This document shows, in pieces, positions 1-8,454 of a stretch of DNA of 64,000 bases; position 1 is the stretch's first letter; each line of letters starts with the position of its first letter. The notes below the pieces were generated by a model. That model was given only the letters and a program-made list of their open reading frames with translations, had not been told where the DNA came from and made no database searches. Source of the stretch: an uncultured Collinsella sp. (lineage in GTDB: Bacteria; Actinomycetota; Coriobacteriia; Coriobacteriales; Coriobacteriaceae); the NCBI GenBank assembly GCA_959018755.1, contig CAUEMA010000009.1:27669-91668 (forward strand), given 5' to 3'. Made by a program: the position numbers and the translations under genes.

Positions 1-458
1 ACGGCCTGGGCATAGTCCTCGTCCATGGTGAAGCGCTCGTTGTCAAAGTCGACGGAGCAGCCCATACGCTTGATCTGCTCGACGATGATGCCGCCGTACT
101 CATGGGTCCAGTCCCAGCAGGCATCGACAAACTTGTCGCGACCGATCTCCAGGCGGCTGATGCCCTCGCTCTTGAGCTTCTTGTCGACCTTAGTCTGCGT
201 GGCGATACCGGCGTGGTCGGTACCGAGCACCCAGCGCGTGGACTTGCCGCGCATGCGGGCCATGCGGATGATGGCGTCCTGGATGGAGTCGTCGGTGGCG
301 TGACCCATGTGGAGCTTGCCGGTCACGTTGGGAGGCGGAATGGTGACGGTGCAGTCGCCCACGCCCTCGCGGCGCTTGTAGTAGCCGCCGTCGAGCCACT
401 TCTGCAGGATCGCCGGCTCGTTGGTCGACGGATCGTAGTTCTTGGGCATCTCTTCCAT
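1..458 (-). CDS. valS: Valyl-tRNA synthetase, N-terminal part (cut by window edge)
   Basis: Class I aminoacyl-tRNA synthetase that charges tRNA-Val in the cytoplasm. Only the first 152 or so residues are present; the rest lies beyond position 1. The HIGH-type ATP-binding motif is visible in PPPNVTGKLHMGHA (residues 41-54), followed by GTDHAGIATQ (79-88), both typical of ValRS rather than IleRS or LeuRS. The ATG at 456-458 follows a GGGAGAG ribosome-binding site. A large nested inverted repeat (479-594) sits just upstream in the leader. clpX lies upstream in the same direction but ends in a terminator, so valS probably has its own promoter near 600-680. Confidence 0.95.
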   Translation of the reverse strand, partial: MEEMPKNYDPSTNEPAILQKWLDGGYYKRREGVGDCTVTIPPPNVTGKLHMGHATDDSIQDAIIRMARMRGKSTRWVLGTDHAGIATQTKVDKKLKSEGISRLEIGRDKFVDACWDWTHEYGGIIVEQIKRMGCSVDFDNERFTMDEDYAQA

Positions 459-478
459 ATATCTCTCCCTGTCCCGCC

Positions 479-594
479 GGGGAGGAATGTAGGCCCGATT
501 TTCGCTCGGTCAGGTCCTGGGCTCGCTCGAAGACCACATTACGTGGTCTTCGGCTTGTGCGGAATCTACGAAAATCGGGCCTACATTCCTCCCC
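479..594. repeat. Large nested inverted repeat in the valS leader
   Basis: Perfect 26-bp arms (479-504 and 569-594) enclose a second 10-bp stem (528-537 with 543-552, loop 5 nt). The outer arms carry TAGGCCCGATTTTCG. The full structure is about 116 nt and begins 21 bp upstream of the valS start codon. I see no specifier loop or TGGN antiterminator that would make it a T-box. A short related string, TAGGCCCGATT, recurs near 60521-60531 upstream of xpt. It could be a dispersed palindromic repeat or a leader structure. Confidence 0.75.
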
Positions 595-683
595 TTAGGT
601 ATCGATTACTTCAGTCTGTAATGACTTTGCCGAGGCTTAAACAAACACACAGAATAGCACAGGTAGTTGGGGTTATTGCGCAT

Positions 684-723
684 ATATAAAATAGCCTCCG
701 ACCGCGAGTGGTCAGAGGCTATT
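684..723 (-). terminator. Rho-independent terminator after clpX
   Basis: Hairpin with arms AATAGCCTC(T/C)GACC around a short loop (690-723), followed on the minus strand by a T-rich run TTTTATAT. It lies 22 bp past the clpX stop. Confidence 0.85.
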
Positions 724-745
724 TGCAAACACGTTTTAGGCTGGT

Positions 746-2155
746 TTACCCGTAGATGCGTTGGGGCTGTTCATCGCCCTTTACGGAGGCTTCGGTCACG
801 ACGACCTTGGAAACGCCCTCCTCGCTGGGCAGGTCGAACATCGTCTGCTGCAGCACGTCCTCGCAGATGGAGCGCAGGCCGCGGGCGCCGGTCTTGCGGG
901 CGAGCGCCATACGGGCGATCTCGTGCAGGGCGGCATCCTCAAACTCAAGCTCAACGTCCTCGAGCTGGAACATCTTGCGGTACTGGCGCACCACGGCGTT
1001 CTTGGGCTCGGTCAGGATCGAGACCAGGTCGTCCTCGTCGAGCGCCTGTGTCTGGGTGACGACGGGCGTACGTCCCACAAACTCGGGGATCATGCCAAAG
1101 GCGTTGAGGTCCTGCGGAAGCACCTGACGCAGCAGGTCGTTCTCATCGACCGATGTGGGGCCGGCGATTTCGGAGTTAAAGCCCACACCCTTGTTGCCCA
1201 CGCGGTCGGCGATGATCTTGTCCAGACCAACAAAGGCACCGCCGCAGATAAACAGGATGTTGGTCGTGTCGATCTGCAGCAGCTCCTGCTGGGGATGCTT
1301 GCGGCCGCCGGTGGGCGGAACGCTTGCCACCGTGCCCTCAAGAATCTTAAGCAGCGCCTGCTGAACGCCCTCGCCCGAAACATCGCGGGTGATGGAGAGG
1401 TTCTCGGCCTTGCGAGCGATCTTGTCAATCTCGTCCACGTAGATAATGCCAACCTGCGCGCGCTCAATATCGCCATCGGCGGCATTGATGAGCTTGAGCA
1501 GGATGTTCTCCACGTCCTCGCCCACGTAGCCGGCCTCGGTGAGCGCGGTAGCATCGGCAATGGCAAACGGCACCTCGAGGATGCGCGCGAGCGTCTGGGC
1601 GAGCAGCGTCTTACCGGTACCGGTGGGACCGAGCAGCAAAATGTTGGACTTGGCGAGCTCTACCTCGTCCATATCATCGTCGAGCTGCGAATCCAAGCCG
1701 TCGTCAAAGGCCGAAAGCGCAGCACCGCCCTCGATCACGCGACGGTAATGGTTGTACACGGCAACCGACATGGCGCGCTTGGCGTCCTCCTGGCCCATGA
1801 CATAGGCCGAAAGCTCGTCATAAATCTCGTGCGGCGTCGGCACATGCGTAATGACCTGACGGGCGTCGTCCTCGAGCTCAAAGCCCTCGGCCTCGGGGTC
1901 CACGGCGGGCTGAGATGCAGCCTGCCCGTGATCGTTGAGAAAGCCCGGCAGCTTGCCGTTGCGGGCAGCGTCCATAAAGTCCGAAGCCAGCGACTCCTCC
2001 AAGATCTCGGAGCAGGCGGCGACGCACTCGTCGCAGATAAAGATGTTGGTCGGACCCTTTACAAGGCGGCGAACCTGCCCCTGCTCTTTTCCGCAAAAGG
2101 AGCAGCGGATGGGGTTGCCGTTCTCGTCAAAGTTGTCCTGCATGTTACCGGCCAT
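746..2155 (-). CDS. clpX: ATP-dependent Clp protease ATP-binding subunit ClpX
   Basis: AAA+ unfoldase that recognises tagged substrates and feeds them to ClpP. The 469-residue protein has the N-terminal zinc-binding domain (Cys18, Cys21, Cys41, Cys44), Walker A GPTGTGKT at 176-183, and Walker B in IIYVDEIDKIA. It follows clpP with only one base between stop and start, so the two are almost certainly co-transcribed. Length is slightly above the usual 420-430 because of acidic inserts at about 78-100 and 147-166. Confidence 0.97.
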   Translation of the reverse strand: MAGNMQDNFDENGNPIRCSFCGKEQGQVRRLVKGPTNIFICDECVAACSEILEESLASDFMDAARNGKLPGFLNDHGQAASQPAVDPEAEGFELEDDARQVITHVPTPHEIYDELSAYVMGQEDAKRAMSVAVYNHYRRVIEGGAALSAFDDGLDSQLDDDMDEVELAKSNILLLGPTGTGKTLLAQTLARILEVPFAIADATALTEAGYVGEDVENILLKLINAADGDIERAQVGIIYVDEIDKIARKAENLSITRDVSGEGVQQALLKILEGTVASVPPTGGRKHPQQELLQIDTTNILFICGGAFVGLDKIIADRVGNKGVGFNSEIAGPTSVDENDLLRQVLPQDLNAFGMIPEFVGRTPVVTQTQALDEDDLVSILTEPKNAVVRQYRKMFQLEDVELEFEDAALHEIARMALARKTGARGLRSICEDVLQQTMFDLPSEEGVSKVVVTEASVKGDEQPQRIYG

Positions 2156-2156
2156 C

Positions 2157-2777
2157 CTAGGCGTCCTTCGCAGCGAGGTCGCGCGAGGTGACGATACGGT
2201 CGATCAGGCCGTAGTCGAGGGCCTCGGCAGCAGTCAGGTAGTTATCGCGCTCGGTATCGGCCTGGACCTTCTCGATAGGCTGGCCCGAGGCATCGGACAG
2301 GATCTGGTTGAGCTCGCGACGGGTCTTCTTGATCTCCTCGGCCACGATCTCGATCTCGGTCTGCTGGCCCTGGGCACCGCCGCTGGGCTGGTGAATCATG
2401 ACCTTGGAGTGCGGCAGGCAGAAGCGCTTGCCCTTGGCGCCGGCCGAAAGCAGCACGGCGGCCATAGACGCGGCCATACCCACGCAAATGGTGGAGACCT
2501 GCGGCTTAATGAAGTTCATGGTGTCCAGAATTGCCAGGCCGGAGTAGACCTCGCCACCGGGCGAATTGATGTAGAGCGAGATATCCTTCTCGGCATCCTG
2601 GCTCTCAAGATGCAGCAGCTGGGCAACGACCAGGTTGGCGCTGACGGAGTTGATCTCCTCGCCCAAGAAGATGATGCGGTCGTTGAGCAGGCGCGAATAG
2701 ATATCGTAGCTGCGCTCGCCGCGCGGCGTCTGCTCGATAACGTATGGCACGAGGGCGGAATCGAACTTAGCGATCAT
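2157..2777 (-). CDS. clpP: ATP-dependent Clp protease proteolytic subunit ClpP
   Basis: Serine protease subunit that forms the two-ring ClpP barrel. With the ATG at 2775-2777 the protein has 206 residues. Catalytic Ser104 lies in GMAASM, His129 in VMIHQP and Asp178 in TERDNY. The start follows GGAG at a spacing of 6. Two in-frame ATGs (up to 2789) and a TTG at 2807 would add residues, so the exact start is uncertain. Directly upstream of clpX, downstream of tig. Only one clpP is seen here, although many actinobacteria carry two. Confidence 0.95.
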   Translation of the reverse strand: MIAKFDSALVPYVIEQTPRGERSYDIYSRLLNDRIIFLGEEINSVSANLVVAQLLHLESQDAEKDISLYINSPGGEVYSGLAILDTMNFIKPQVSTICVGMAASMAAVLLSAGAKGKRFCLPHSKVMIHQPSGGAQGQQTEIEIVAEEIKKTRRELNQILSDASGQPIEKVQADTERDNYLTAAEALDYGLIDRIVTSRDLAAKDA

Positions 2778-2940
2778 ACGCATCTCCATTTCTCTCTTGC
2801 GGACCAAATTGGTTCTAGATAAACGTACGGTGCCCGCATGCTATGCATTGGCTGGCACCGTACGAAGCAACCGGATAACCGGTGTATAACTTTACCCCAT
2901 CACGGGCGCACGCATGCGCTCGCGGGCAAGGTGGCGAGAA

Positions 2941-4239
2941 TTACTCGGCGTCCTTGGCGGTCTCGTCGACCTCGGTCACCTTGGCGTTCTCGACCAGGTG
3001 GTCGACGGCCTTGGAGCGACGGATGGACTCGCGGACGGCAGGCATGCGGCCATCGGCAATGAACTCGGCCTTGGAAGCCTCGGCGTCCTTGACGCCGGCC
3101 TTCTCGAACTCGGCGTTGATGTCGTCCTCGGTGACCTCAATCTTGAGCTCGCGGGCGAGAGCGTCGAGAGCCAGGGACTCACGGGCAACGTCGTTGGCCT
3201 GCTTGTGCAGGTCGCCGATGAACTGCTCCATGGTCAGGCCGGAAGCGGGCAGCCAGGTGTCCAGCGTCATGCCGCGGGCAGCGAGGTTGGACAGGAAGTT
3301 CTGGCCAAGCTCCTCAAAGACGGACTGCTCGTAGTCGGCGTCCATCTCGTCGAGCTGCAGGCGCTCGGCGAGAGCGGAGACGCAACGGTTCTCCTTCTCG
3401 GCCGGGAGGCGGGAAGCCTTGTCCTGCTCGATCTCGATCTTGATGGCGTCGCGCATATCGTCGATGCTGTCAAAGCCAAAGTCGGACTTGACGAGCTCGT
3501 CGGTGAGCTCGGGGGTGTTGCGGACCTTGATGCCCTTGACGGTGACCTCGACGGTGTGGGTCTCGGCCTCCTCGCCCTCCTCGACCTCGTCGGTCCAGGT
3601 GACGGTCTTGACGTCGTCAACGTTGGCGCCGATCAGGGCCTCGTTGAACTCCTTGGGGTTGCTGTCGCTACCGGCGATGAGCATGCGGCCCTCGGCGGCA
3701 AAGTTGTCGGCGTTCTCGACGGCCTTGAGGTCGACGGTAACGTAGTCCTCGGCCTCAACGGCGCGACCCTCGACGTCCTCGAAGGTGGCACGGTAGTTGA
3801 GGAGCATCTCAACCTGGTTGTTGATCTCGGACTCGGTGACCTCCGCGGGAGGCATCTCGATCTCGACAGCGTCGAAAGAGGAGAGCTCAGCGGCGGGACG
3901 CAGGGAGAACTCGACGGTGTAGGTGTAGTCCTCGTGATCCTTGGCGAGGTCGAGCTCCTTGTAGTCACCGTTCTTGGTGGGGACGATGTCCAGCTCGTTG
4001 AGGACGGCGGGCTCGTTGGCGGCGATCAGGTCGTTGGTGGCCTGAGCGAGGGTAGCCTCGGCGCCAAGAGCAGAGTCGATGACCGGACGGGGGGCCTTAC
4101 CGGCGCGGAAGCCCGGGAAGCGGTACTTCTTGGCGGTCTCCTTGTAGGCCTTCTTGATCGCGGCGTCGACGTCGGCGGCCGGGATGGTGACCGTAGCGGT
4201 GAGCTTGGCGTCCTTGACGTCAGAAGCGGTGATGTTCAA
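2941..4239 (-). CDS. tig: Trigger factor
   Basis: Ribosome-associated chaperone with peptidyl-prolyl isomerase activity. About 432 residues: N-terminal ribosome-binding domain with the signature region FPGFRAGKAP (near residue 46), a central FKBP-like domain and a helical C-terminal domain, ending in an acidic tail. I chose the TTG at 4237-4239 because AGGAGG lies 6 bases upstream and the protein then begins like other trigger factors. An ATG at 4252-4254 would add five residues. The open frame extends further upstream but only by reading through tRNA-Leu. The tig-clpP-clpX order is conserved. Confidence 0.93.
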   Translation of the reverse strand: MNITASDVKDAKLTATVTIPAADVDAAIKKAYKETAKKYRFPGFRAGKAPRPVIDSALGAEATLAQATNDLIAANEPAVLNELDIVPTKNGDYKELDLAKDHEDYTYTVEFSLRPAAELSSFDAVEIEMPPAEVTESEINNQVEMLLNYRATFEDVEGRAVEAEDYVTVDLKAVENADNFAAEGRMLIAGSDSNPKEFNEALIGANVDDVKTVTWTDEVEEGEEAETHTVEVTVKGIKVRNTPELTDELVKSDFGFDSIDDMRDAIKIEIEQDKASRLPAEKENRCVSALAERLQLDEMDADYEQSVFEELGQNFLSNLAARGMTLDTWLPASGLTMEQFIGDLHKQANDVARESLALDALARELKIEVTEDDINAEFEKAGVKDAEASKAEFIADGRMPAVRESIRRSKAVDHLVENAKVTEVDETAKDAE

Positions 4240-4329
4240 CACGTTCCTCCTCATACTGCCCAGCTTATCTGAGGTGCTGGTACCTTTATGCAACAAGCGT
4301 CGCGAGGGCATAAGCCAACGCGGGTGCGT

Positions 4330-4413
4330 TGGTGCGGGCGAAAGGACTCGAACCTTCACGGGAATCCCACCAGAACCTAAATCTGGCGCGTCTACCAATT
4401 CCGCCACGCCCGC
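4330..4413 (-). tRNA. tRNA-Leu (anticodon TAG)
   Basis: 84 nt including an encoded CCA. Acceptor GCGGGCG pairs with CGCCCGC, the anticodon loop TTTAGGT carries TAG, a short variable arm is present as in class II tRNAs, and the T-loop is GGTTCGAGTCC. It lies 90 bp upstream of tig in the same direction. Confidence 0.95.
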
Positions 4414-4496
4414 ATGAGCGCACAGATTAGGAATGATAGCAGATACGAGCGACAAGCGCACGCACACGTTTTACAGGCTCACGACCTCACCACGAG

Positions 4497-4526
4497 TGCA
4501 AAAGGCGGGGCGAGTTGCCCCGCCCC
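4497..4526 (-). terminator. Terminator after the molybdenum hydroxylase operon
   Basis: GGCGGGGC/GCCCCGCC hairpin (4504-4524) followed on the minus strand by TTTTGC. Placed about 30 bp after the xdhD-like stop codon. Confidence 0.85.
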
Positions 4527-4553
4527 GCCAATTACGACTTGTTCGCTGACCCG

Positions 4554-7385
4554 CTACTCCCCCAGCAGGGCCTTCTCGGGCGTGATGGGCAGCGAGCGCA
4601 CCTGGTGTCCGGTGGCGTGTGCGACGGCCGAGGCCACGGCGGCGAGCGGCGTGTTGATGACGACCTCGCCGATCGACTTGGCGCCAAACGGGCCCGTCGG
4701 CTCGTAGCTCGGCTCAAAGGCCACGCGAATGCTGCCGATATCCAGGCGCGTGGGCAGCTTGTAGCTCATAAAGTTGCCGGTGCGCAGACGGCCGCGATCA
4801 TCGTGCTCGACGATCTCGTAGAGCGCGTGACCGATGCCCTGGGCAATGCCGCCCTCGGCCTGGACGCGCGCGAGCGCCTCGTTGATCACGGTGCCGCAGT
4901 CCACAGCTGCCGCGTAGTCCACCACAGTCACCTTGCCGGTGGCCTTGTCGACCTCGACCTCGGCAATGCCGGCCATAAACGGCGGGGGCGAAACGGGCAG
5001 GCAGGCAGAGGCGTGCGAGGTGAGTGCGTCGCCGCCCGCGATGTTCTTGACGCACAGGTTGGCAAAGTCGCGCAGCGTGAGGTAGCGGTTCTGCTCGCGC
5101 GCGGCGCGCTCGTCGGACAGGCGCACGTACTGGCCATCGAAGACCACGTCGGCGGCGTCCACATCCCACATCTGGGCAGCCTTGGCGCAAATCTTCTCGC
5201 GCAGCTCGGTCGCGGCGTTCTTGGCGGCAAGGCCCGTCACGTAGGTACCGGAGCTCGCGTACGAGCCGGCGTCGAACGGCGACACATCGGTGTCTACGCC
5301 GCGCACCACGATCTGCGAGCTCTCCACGCCCAGCTCCTCGGCGGCAATCTGCGCCAGGATCGTATCGACGCCCATGCCGTTATCGGTGGCGCCGGTGCCG
5401 ATGGCAATGAAACCGTCCTCTTCCAGGCGCATGTCGATGCCGGCGATATCAACGTTGGAGATGCCCGAGCCCTGCATGGTAAGCGCGCAGCCCAGGGCTC
5501 GCACGCGGTCGCCCAGGTCCACGGCCAGCGGCTTGTCGCGCCAGCCGATCATGTCCATCGCGCGCAGCAGACAACGGTCGAGCGCACAGGCGTTGAGCTT
5601 CTCGTTGTAGTACTGCGGCATGGTCTCGCCCTCGCGCACGATGTTCTTAAGGCGCAGGTCGGCGGGATCCATGTGCAGCATGTCGGCGAGCTCGTTGACG
5701 GCGCTCTCCACAGCAAACTGGCCCTGGGTGGCACCGTAGCCGCGATACGCGCCGCCGCGGTTAGTGTTGGTGTAGACGGCGTCCCAGCTAAAGCGGCTTG
5801 CCTTCACATGGTTGTAGATGGGCAGGCTCTTGTGACCCGAAAGGCCGATCGTCGTGGTGGCGTGCTCGCCATACGCACCGGCGTTGGACAGCGTATGCAG
5901 GTCGATGGCCGTGATGGTGCCGTCGTTCATGGCGCCCAGCTTAACGGTCATCTGCATCTGGTGGCGCGAGTTGCCCGCGGTGATGGTCTCCTCGCGGGTG
6001 TAGCAGCAGTAGCTCGGACGGCCGGTCTGCTGGGTGACAAACGCCACGAAGATCTCGCAGCAGCCCGTCTGCTTGGAGCCAAAGCCGCCGCCGATGCGCG
6101 GCTTAATGACCTGCACCTGCGATTGCGGAATGTCGAGCGACTGAGCGACCATGCGGCGCACGTGGAAGGGCACCTGCGTAGAGGTGGTCACCGAGATGCG
6201 CCCAAACGCGTCGGTCGTCGCGAAGGCGCGGAAAGTTTCCATGGGCGCGGTCTGCGTGGCCTGGCTGGTGTAGGTGCGGGTGAAGACGATGTCGCTCTGG
6301 GCGAAGGCCTCGTCCAAGTCGCCAAAATCGCTCGTGCCGCTGCACACCAGGTTGCGAGCAACGTCGCCGCCCTGCGGGAACATAAAGGTCACGTCGCCCT
6401 CGGGGTGGACCACGATGTCATTATCGAGCGCCTGGGTAAAGTCGAGCAGCGGCTCGAGCACCTCATAGTCGACCTTGATGAGCTTGAGCGCCTTGTCGGC
6501 GGCCTCCTCGGTCTCAGCGGCGACGATCGCCACCTCCTCGTTTTGGTAACGGACGAGGTTCTCGAGGATCAGGCGGTCGTAGGGACTCGGCTGCGGATAG
6601 CTCTGGCCGGCGATGGTAAAGCGGCGCTTGGGCACGTCCTCGTAGGTGTAAACGCCCACCACGCCGGGCACCTTCAGGGCGCGCGACGTATCGATGGAGC
6701 GGATCTTGGCGCGGGCATAGGGGCTGCGCTTGAGTTTGACGATGAGTGCGCCGGCGGGCACCATGTCGCCCGTGTAGACGGGACGACCCTCGAGCAGGGC
6801 CTTCGAGTCCTTCTTGGGCTGCTTGTGGGTGATCTGCTTGTACGCGACACCGTCGGAGCTCGTATCGTTGACGGGCAGCTCGGGCATCTCGAAGCCCACC
6901 TGCACACCGGACTCGTTGAGGAAGCGAACGATGGCGCGCAGCTGGCTCTCGTAGCCGCTGCAGCGGCAGAGGTTGCCGGCGAGCTGGCGTGAGAGCTCCT
7001 CGCGCGTGGCGACGAGGCTCGGGTCCTCCTTGGCGGCGCGGGCAAGCGCCAGCACGTTCATGATGAGGCCGGGGGCGCAAAAACCGCACTGCTCGGCACC
7101 TTCGGCAGCCATCGCACGGGCGAGCGCCTCGGACTCGGCCTTGAGGCCCTCGAGCGTGGTGATGGAGCGGCCCTCGACGCGGGCGGCGGGAACCGAGCAG
7201 CTCAACACCGGATCGCCGTCGAGCCACACCGTGCACAGGCCGCAGTTGGTGGTCTCGCAGGCGCAGCGCACCGACGCGCAGCCCTGCTCGCGCAACAGCG
7301 CAAAGAGCATGGTGTCGGGGGCAATCTGAACCTTGACCTTGCGGCCGTTGAGCGTAAAGGAGAGATCGATGAGTTTGGCAGCCAT
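4554..7385 (-). CDS. xdhD: XdhD-like molybdenum hydroxylase: fused [2Fe-2S] and molybdopterin subunit
   Basis: Xanthine dehydrogenase-family enzyme, 943 residues. The N-terminal 160 residues are the two-cluster iron-sulfur subunit: Cys43, Cys48, Cys51, Cys63 for the first cluster, Cys100, Cys103, Cys140, Cys142 for the second. The rest is the molybdopterin-binding subunit, with GGGFGSKQ and the C-terminal GAKSIGE motif that supplies the catalytic Glu. The fusion, its length and its C-terminal GPFGAKSIGE...TPEK pattern match E. coli XdhD (956 residues), from the group proposed to be selenium-dependent molybdenum hydroxylases. Substrate is probably a purine but is not shown by sequence. The start overlaps the stop of the upstream FAD subunit (TAATG). 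Confidence 0.9.
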   Translation of the reverse strand: MAAKLIDLSFTLNGRKVKVQIAPDTMLFALLREQGCASVRCACETTNCGLCTVWLDGDPVLSCSVPAARVEGRSITTLEGLKAESEALARAMAAEGAEQCGFCAPGLIMNVLALARAAKEDPSLVATREELSRQLAGNLCRCSGYESQLRAIVRFLNESGVQVGFEMPELPVNDTSSDGVAYKQITHKQPKKDSKALLEGRPVYTGDMVPAGALIVKLKRSPYARAKIRSIDTSRALKVPGVVGVYTYEDVPKRRFTIAGQSYPQPSPYDRLILENLVRYQNEEVAIVAAETEEAADKALKLIKVDYEVLEPLLDFTQALDNDIVVHPEGDVTFMFPQGGDVARNLVCSGTSDFGDLDEAFAQSDIVFTRTYTSQATQTAPMETFRAFATTDAFGRISVTTSTQVPFHVRRMVAQSLDIPQSQVQVIKPRIGGGFGSKQTGCCEIFVAFVTQQTGRPSYCCYTREETITAGNSRHQMQMTVKLGAMNDGTITAIDLHTLSNAGAYGEHATTTIGLSGHKSLPIYNHVKASRFSWDAVYTNTNRGGAYRGYGATQGQFAVESAVNELADMLHMDPADLRLKNIVREGETMPQYYNEKLNACALDRCLLRAMDMIGWRDKPLAVDLGDRVRALGCALTMQGSGISNVDIAGIDMRLEEDGFIAIGTGATDNGMGVDTILAQIAAEELGVESSQIVVRGVDTDVSPFDAGSYASSGTYVTGLAAKNAATELREKICAKAAQMWDVDAADVVFDGQYVRLSDERAAREQNRYLTLRDFANLCVKNIAGGDALTSHASACLPVSPPPFMAGIAEVEVDKATGKVTVVDYAAAVDCGTVINEALARVQAEGGIAQGIGHALYEIVEHDDRGRLRTGNFMSYKLPTRLDIGSIRVAFEPSYEPTGPFGAKSIGEVVINTPLAAVASAVAHATGHQVRSLPITPEKALLGE

Positions 7386-8299
7386 TAGCGCACCTCGCTA
7401 GAATCGACGCCGGGCACGCGGCGGCAGGAATACTCGTCCGTGGCAAACTTAGGTGTCTGCACGGTCTCGAGCTCGCGGGCAAGCGCGGCCGAAAGCTCGA
7501 TGCCGGCGGCGCGGCGCACAGCCTGGACGGCAAGCGGGGCAGAGATGCGGCGGCGGTAGTCAGCCGAGCCCCACATGTTGGTGCCGTAGCTCAGGGCACG
7601 CACGGATGCGGCCAGGGCGCGCAGCTCGTCCTCGGAAGGCTGCTCGGCGGTAAGGCCACATACCTCGCCCTGCAGCAGGGTCGCGCGCAGCGGGCGGGCA
7701 CCCACGGTGACATGCCAGCTGTTTTCCCACCAGGCGGCGGTGACGTTCAGTGAGGGGAAGTCCGTCGCGGCCTTGCGCACGGCCTCGTAGCTCGCACGGT
7801 AATCGTGCTTGACGACCACGACATGCTCAATAACGTCGCGCACGTAGCCCATGTCGACGAACTCGGCGAGCGGCACGCGGCCGGCGCCCGTCAGCTCAAC
7901 ATACGAATCGAGCGCCAGGAACGCCGAGAGCACGTCAGAGAAGCCAAAGCGACCATAAATGCTGCCGCCCACCGTGGCGGTGTTACGCAGCTGCACGCCC
8001 ACGATATCGTGGACGGCGAACTCAAAGACATGGTTGACAAGTGCGTTGAGCTCGGCATGGCGCTCGAGCTGGCGCAGGGTACACATGGCACCGATGCGAA
8101 ATTCGGTCTCGGTCTCCTCGATTTGATCGAGCCCGCAGGCCGAAAGGTCAATCGCCGTCGCCACTCGACGCGAACCCAGGCGCATCCAGATGCCGCCGCC
8201 CACAATCTTGTTGTTGCGGTTCTTCTGTAAGAGCTCATAGGCTTCGGCCGCGTTTCCAACACGGACGTAGGTACCGAACTTGAGCACGTTCTCCCCCAT
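7385..8299 (-). CDS. ygfM: FAD-binding subunit of the molybdenum hydroxylase (YgfM-like)
   Basis: 304-residue CoxM/XdhB-type flavoprotein that takes electrons from the iron-sulfur domain of the neighbouring subunit. FAD-binding signatures are KIVGGGIWMRLG near residue 32-43 and TVGGSIYGRFGFSD near 108-121. The stop overlaps the next start, so the two subunits are translationally coupled. The annotated ATG is preceded closely by GGAGAG; a GTG four codons downstream with GGGGGAG is an alternative. Pairing with a fused XdhD-type partner parallels ygfM-xdhD of E. coli. Confidence 0.88.
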   Translation of the reverse strand: MGENVLKFGTYVRVGNAAEAYELLQKNRNNKIVGGGIWMRLGSRRVATAIDLSACGLDQIEETETEFRIGAMCTLRQLERHAELNALVNHVFEFAVHDIVGVQLRNTATVGGSIYGRFGFSDVLSAFLALDSYVELTGAGRVPLAEFVDMGYVRDVIEHVVVVKHDYRASYEAVRKAATDFPSLNVTAAWWENSWHVTVGARPLRATLLQGEVCGLTAEQPSEDELRALAASVRALSYGTNMWGSADYRRRISAPLAVQAVRRAAGIELSAALARELETVQTPKFATDEYSCRRVPGVDSSEVR

Positions 8300-8393
8300 C
8301 TCTCCACTTGTCCAGTACCTTTAAGTGTACCAAACGTGAGCGCACAGCTCGTGTCGGGACAAAATGATCCGTTTTCCTCCGTCGCATGCGGAT

Positions 8394-8428
8394 CAAAAAA
8401 GGCTCCCAGCCAAGATGACTGGGAGCCT
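8394..8428 (-). terminator. Terminator after gdhA
   Basis: AGGCTCCCAG/CTGGGAGCCT stem (8400-8428) followed on the minus strand by six T residues. Confidence 0.92.
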
Positions 8429-8454
8429 CATCACATGCTATGTCAAGCAAAGAT

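Noticed and set aside
459..745. T-box riboswitch upstream of valS
   Set aside because: No specifier loop or TGGN antiterminator could be identified; the symmetric repeat does not have the T-box architecture.
4240..4467. N-terminal extension of trigger factor
   Set aside because: The extra frame is the translation of tRNA-Leu and its flank; no ribosome-binding site or homology supports it.
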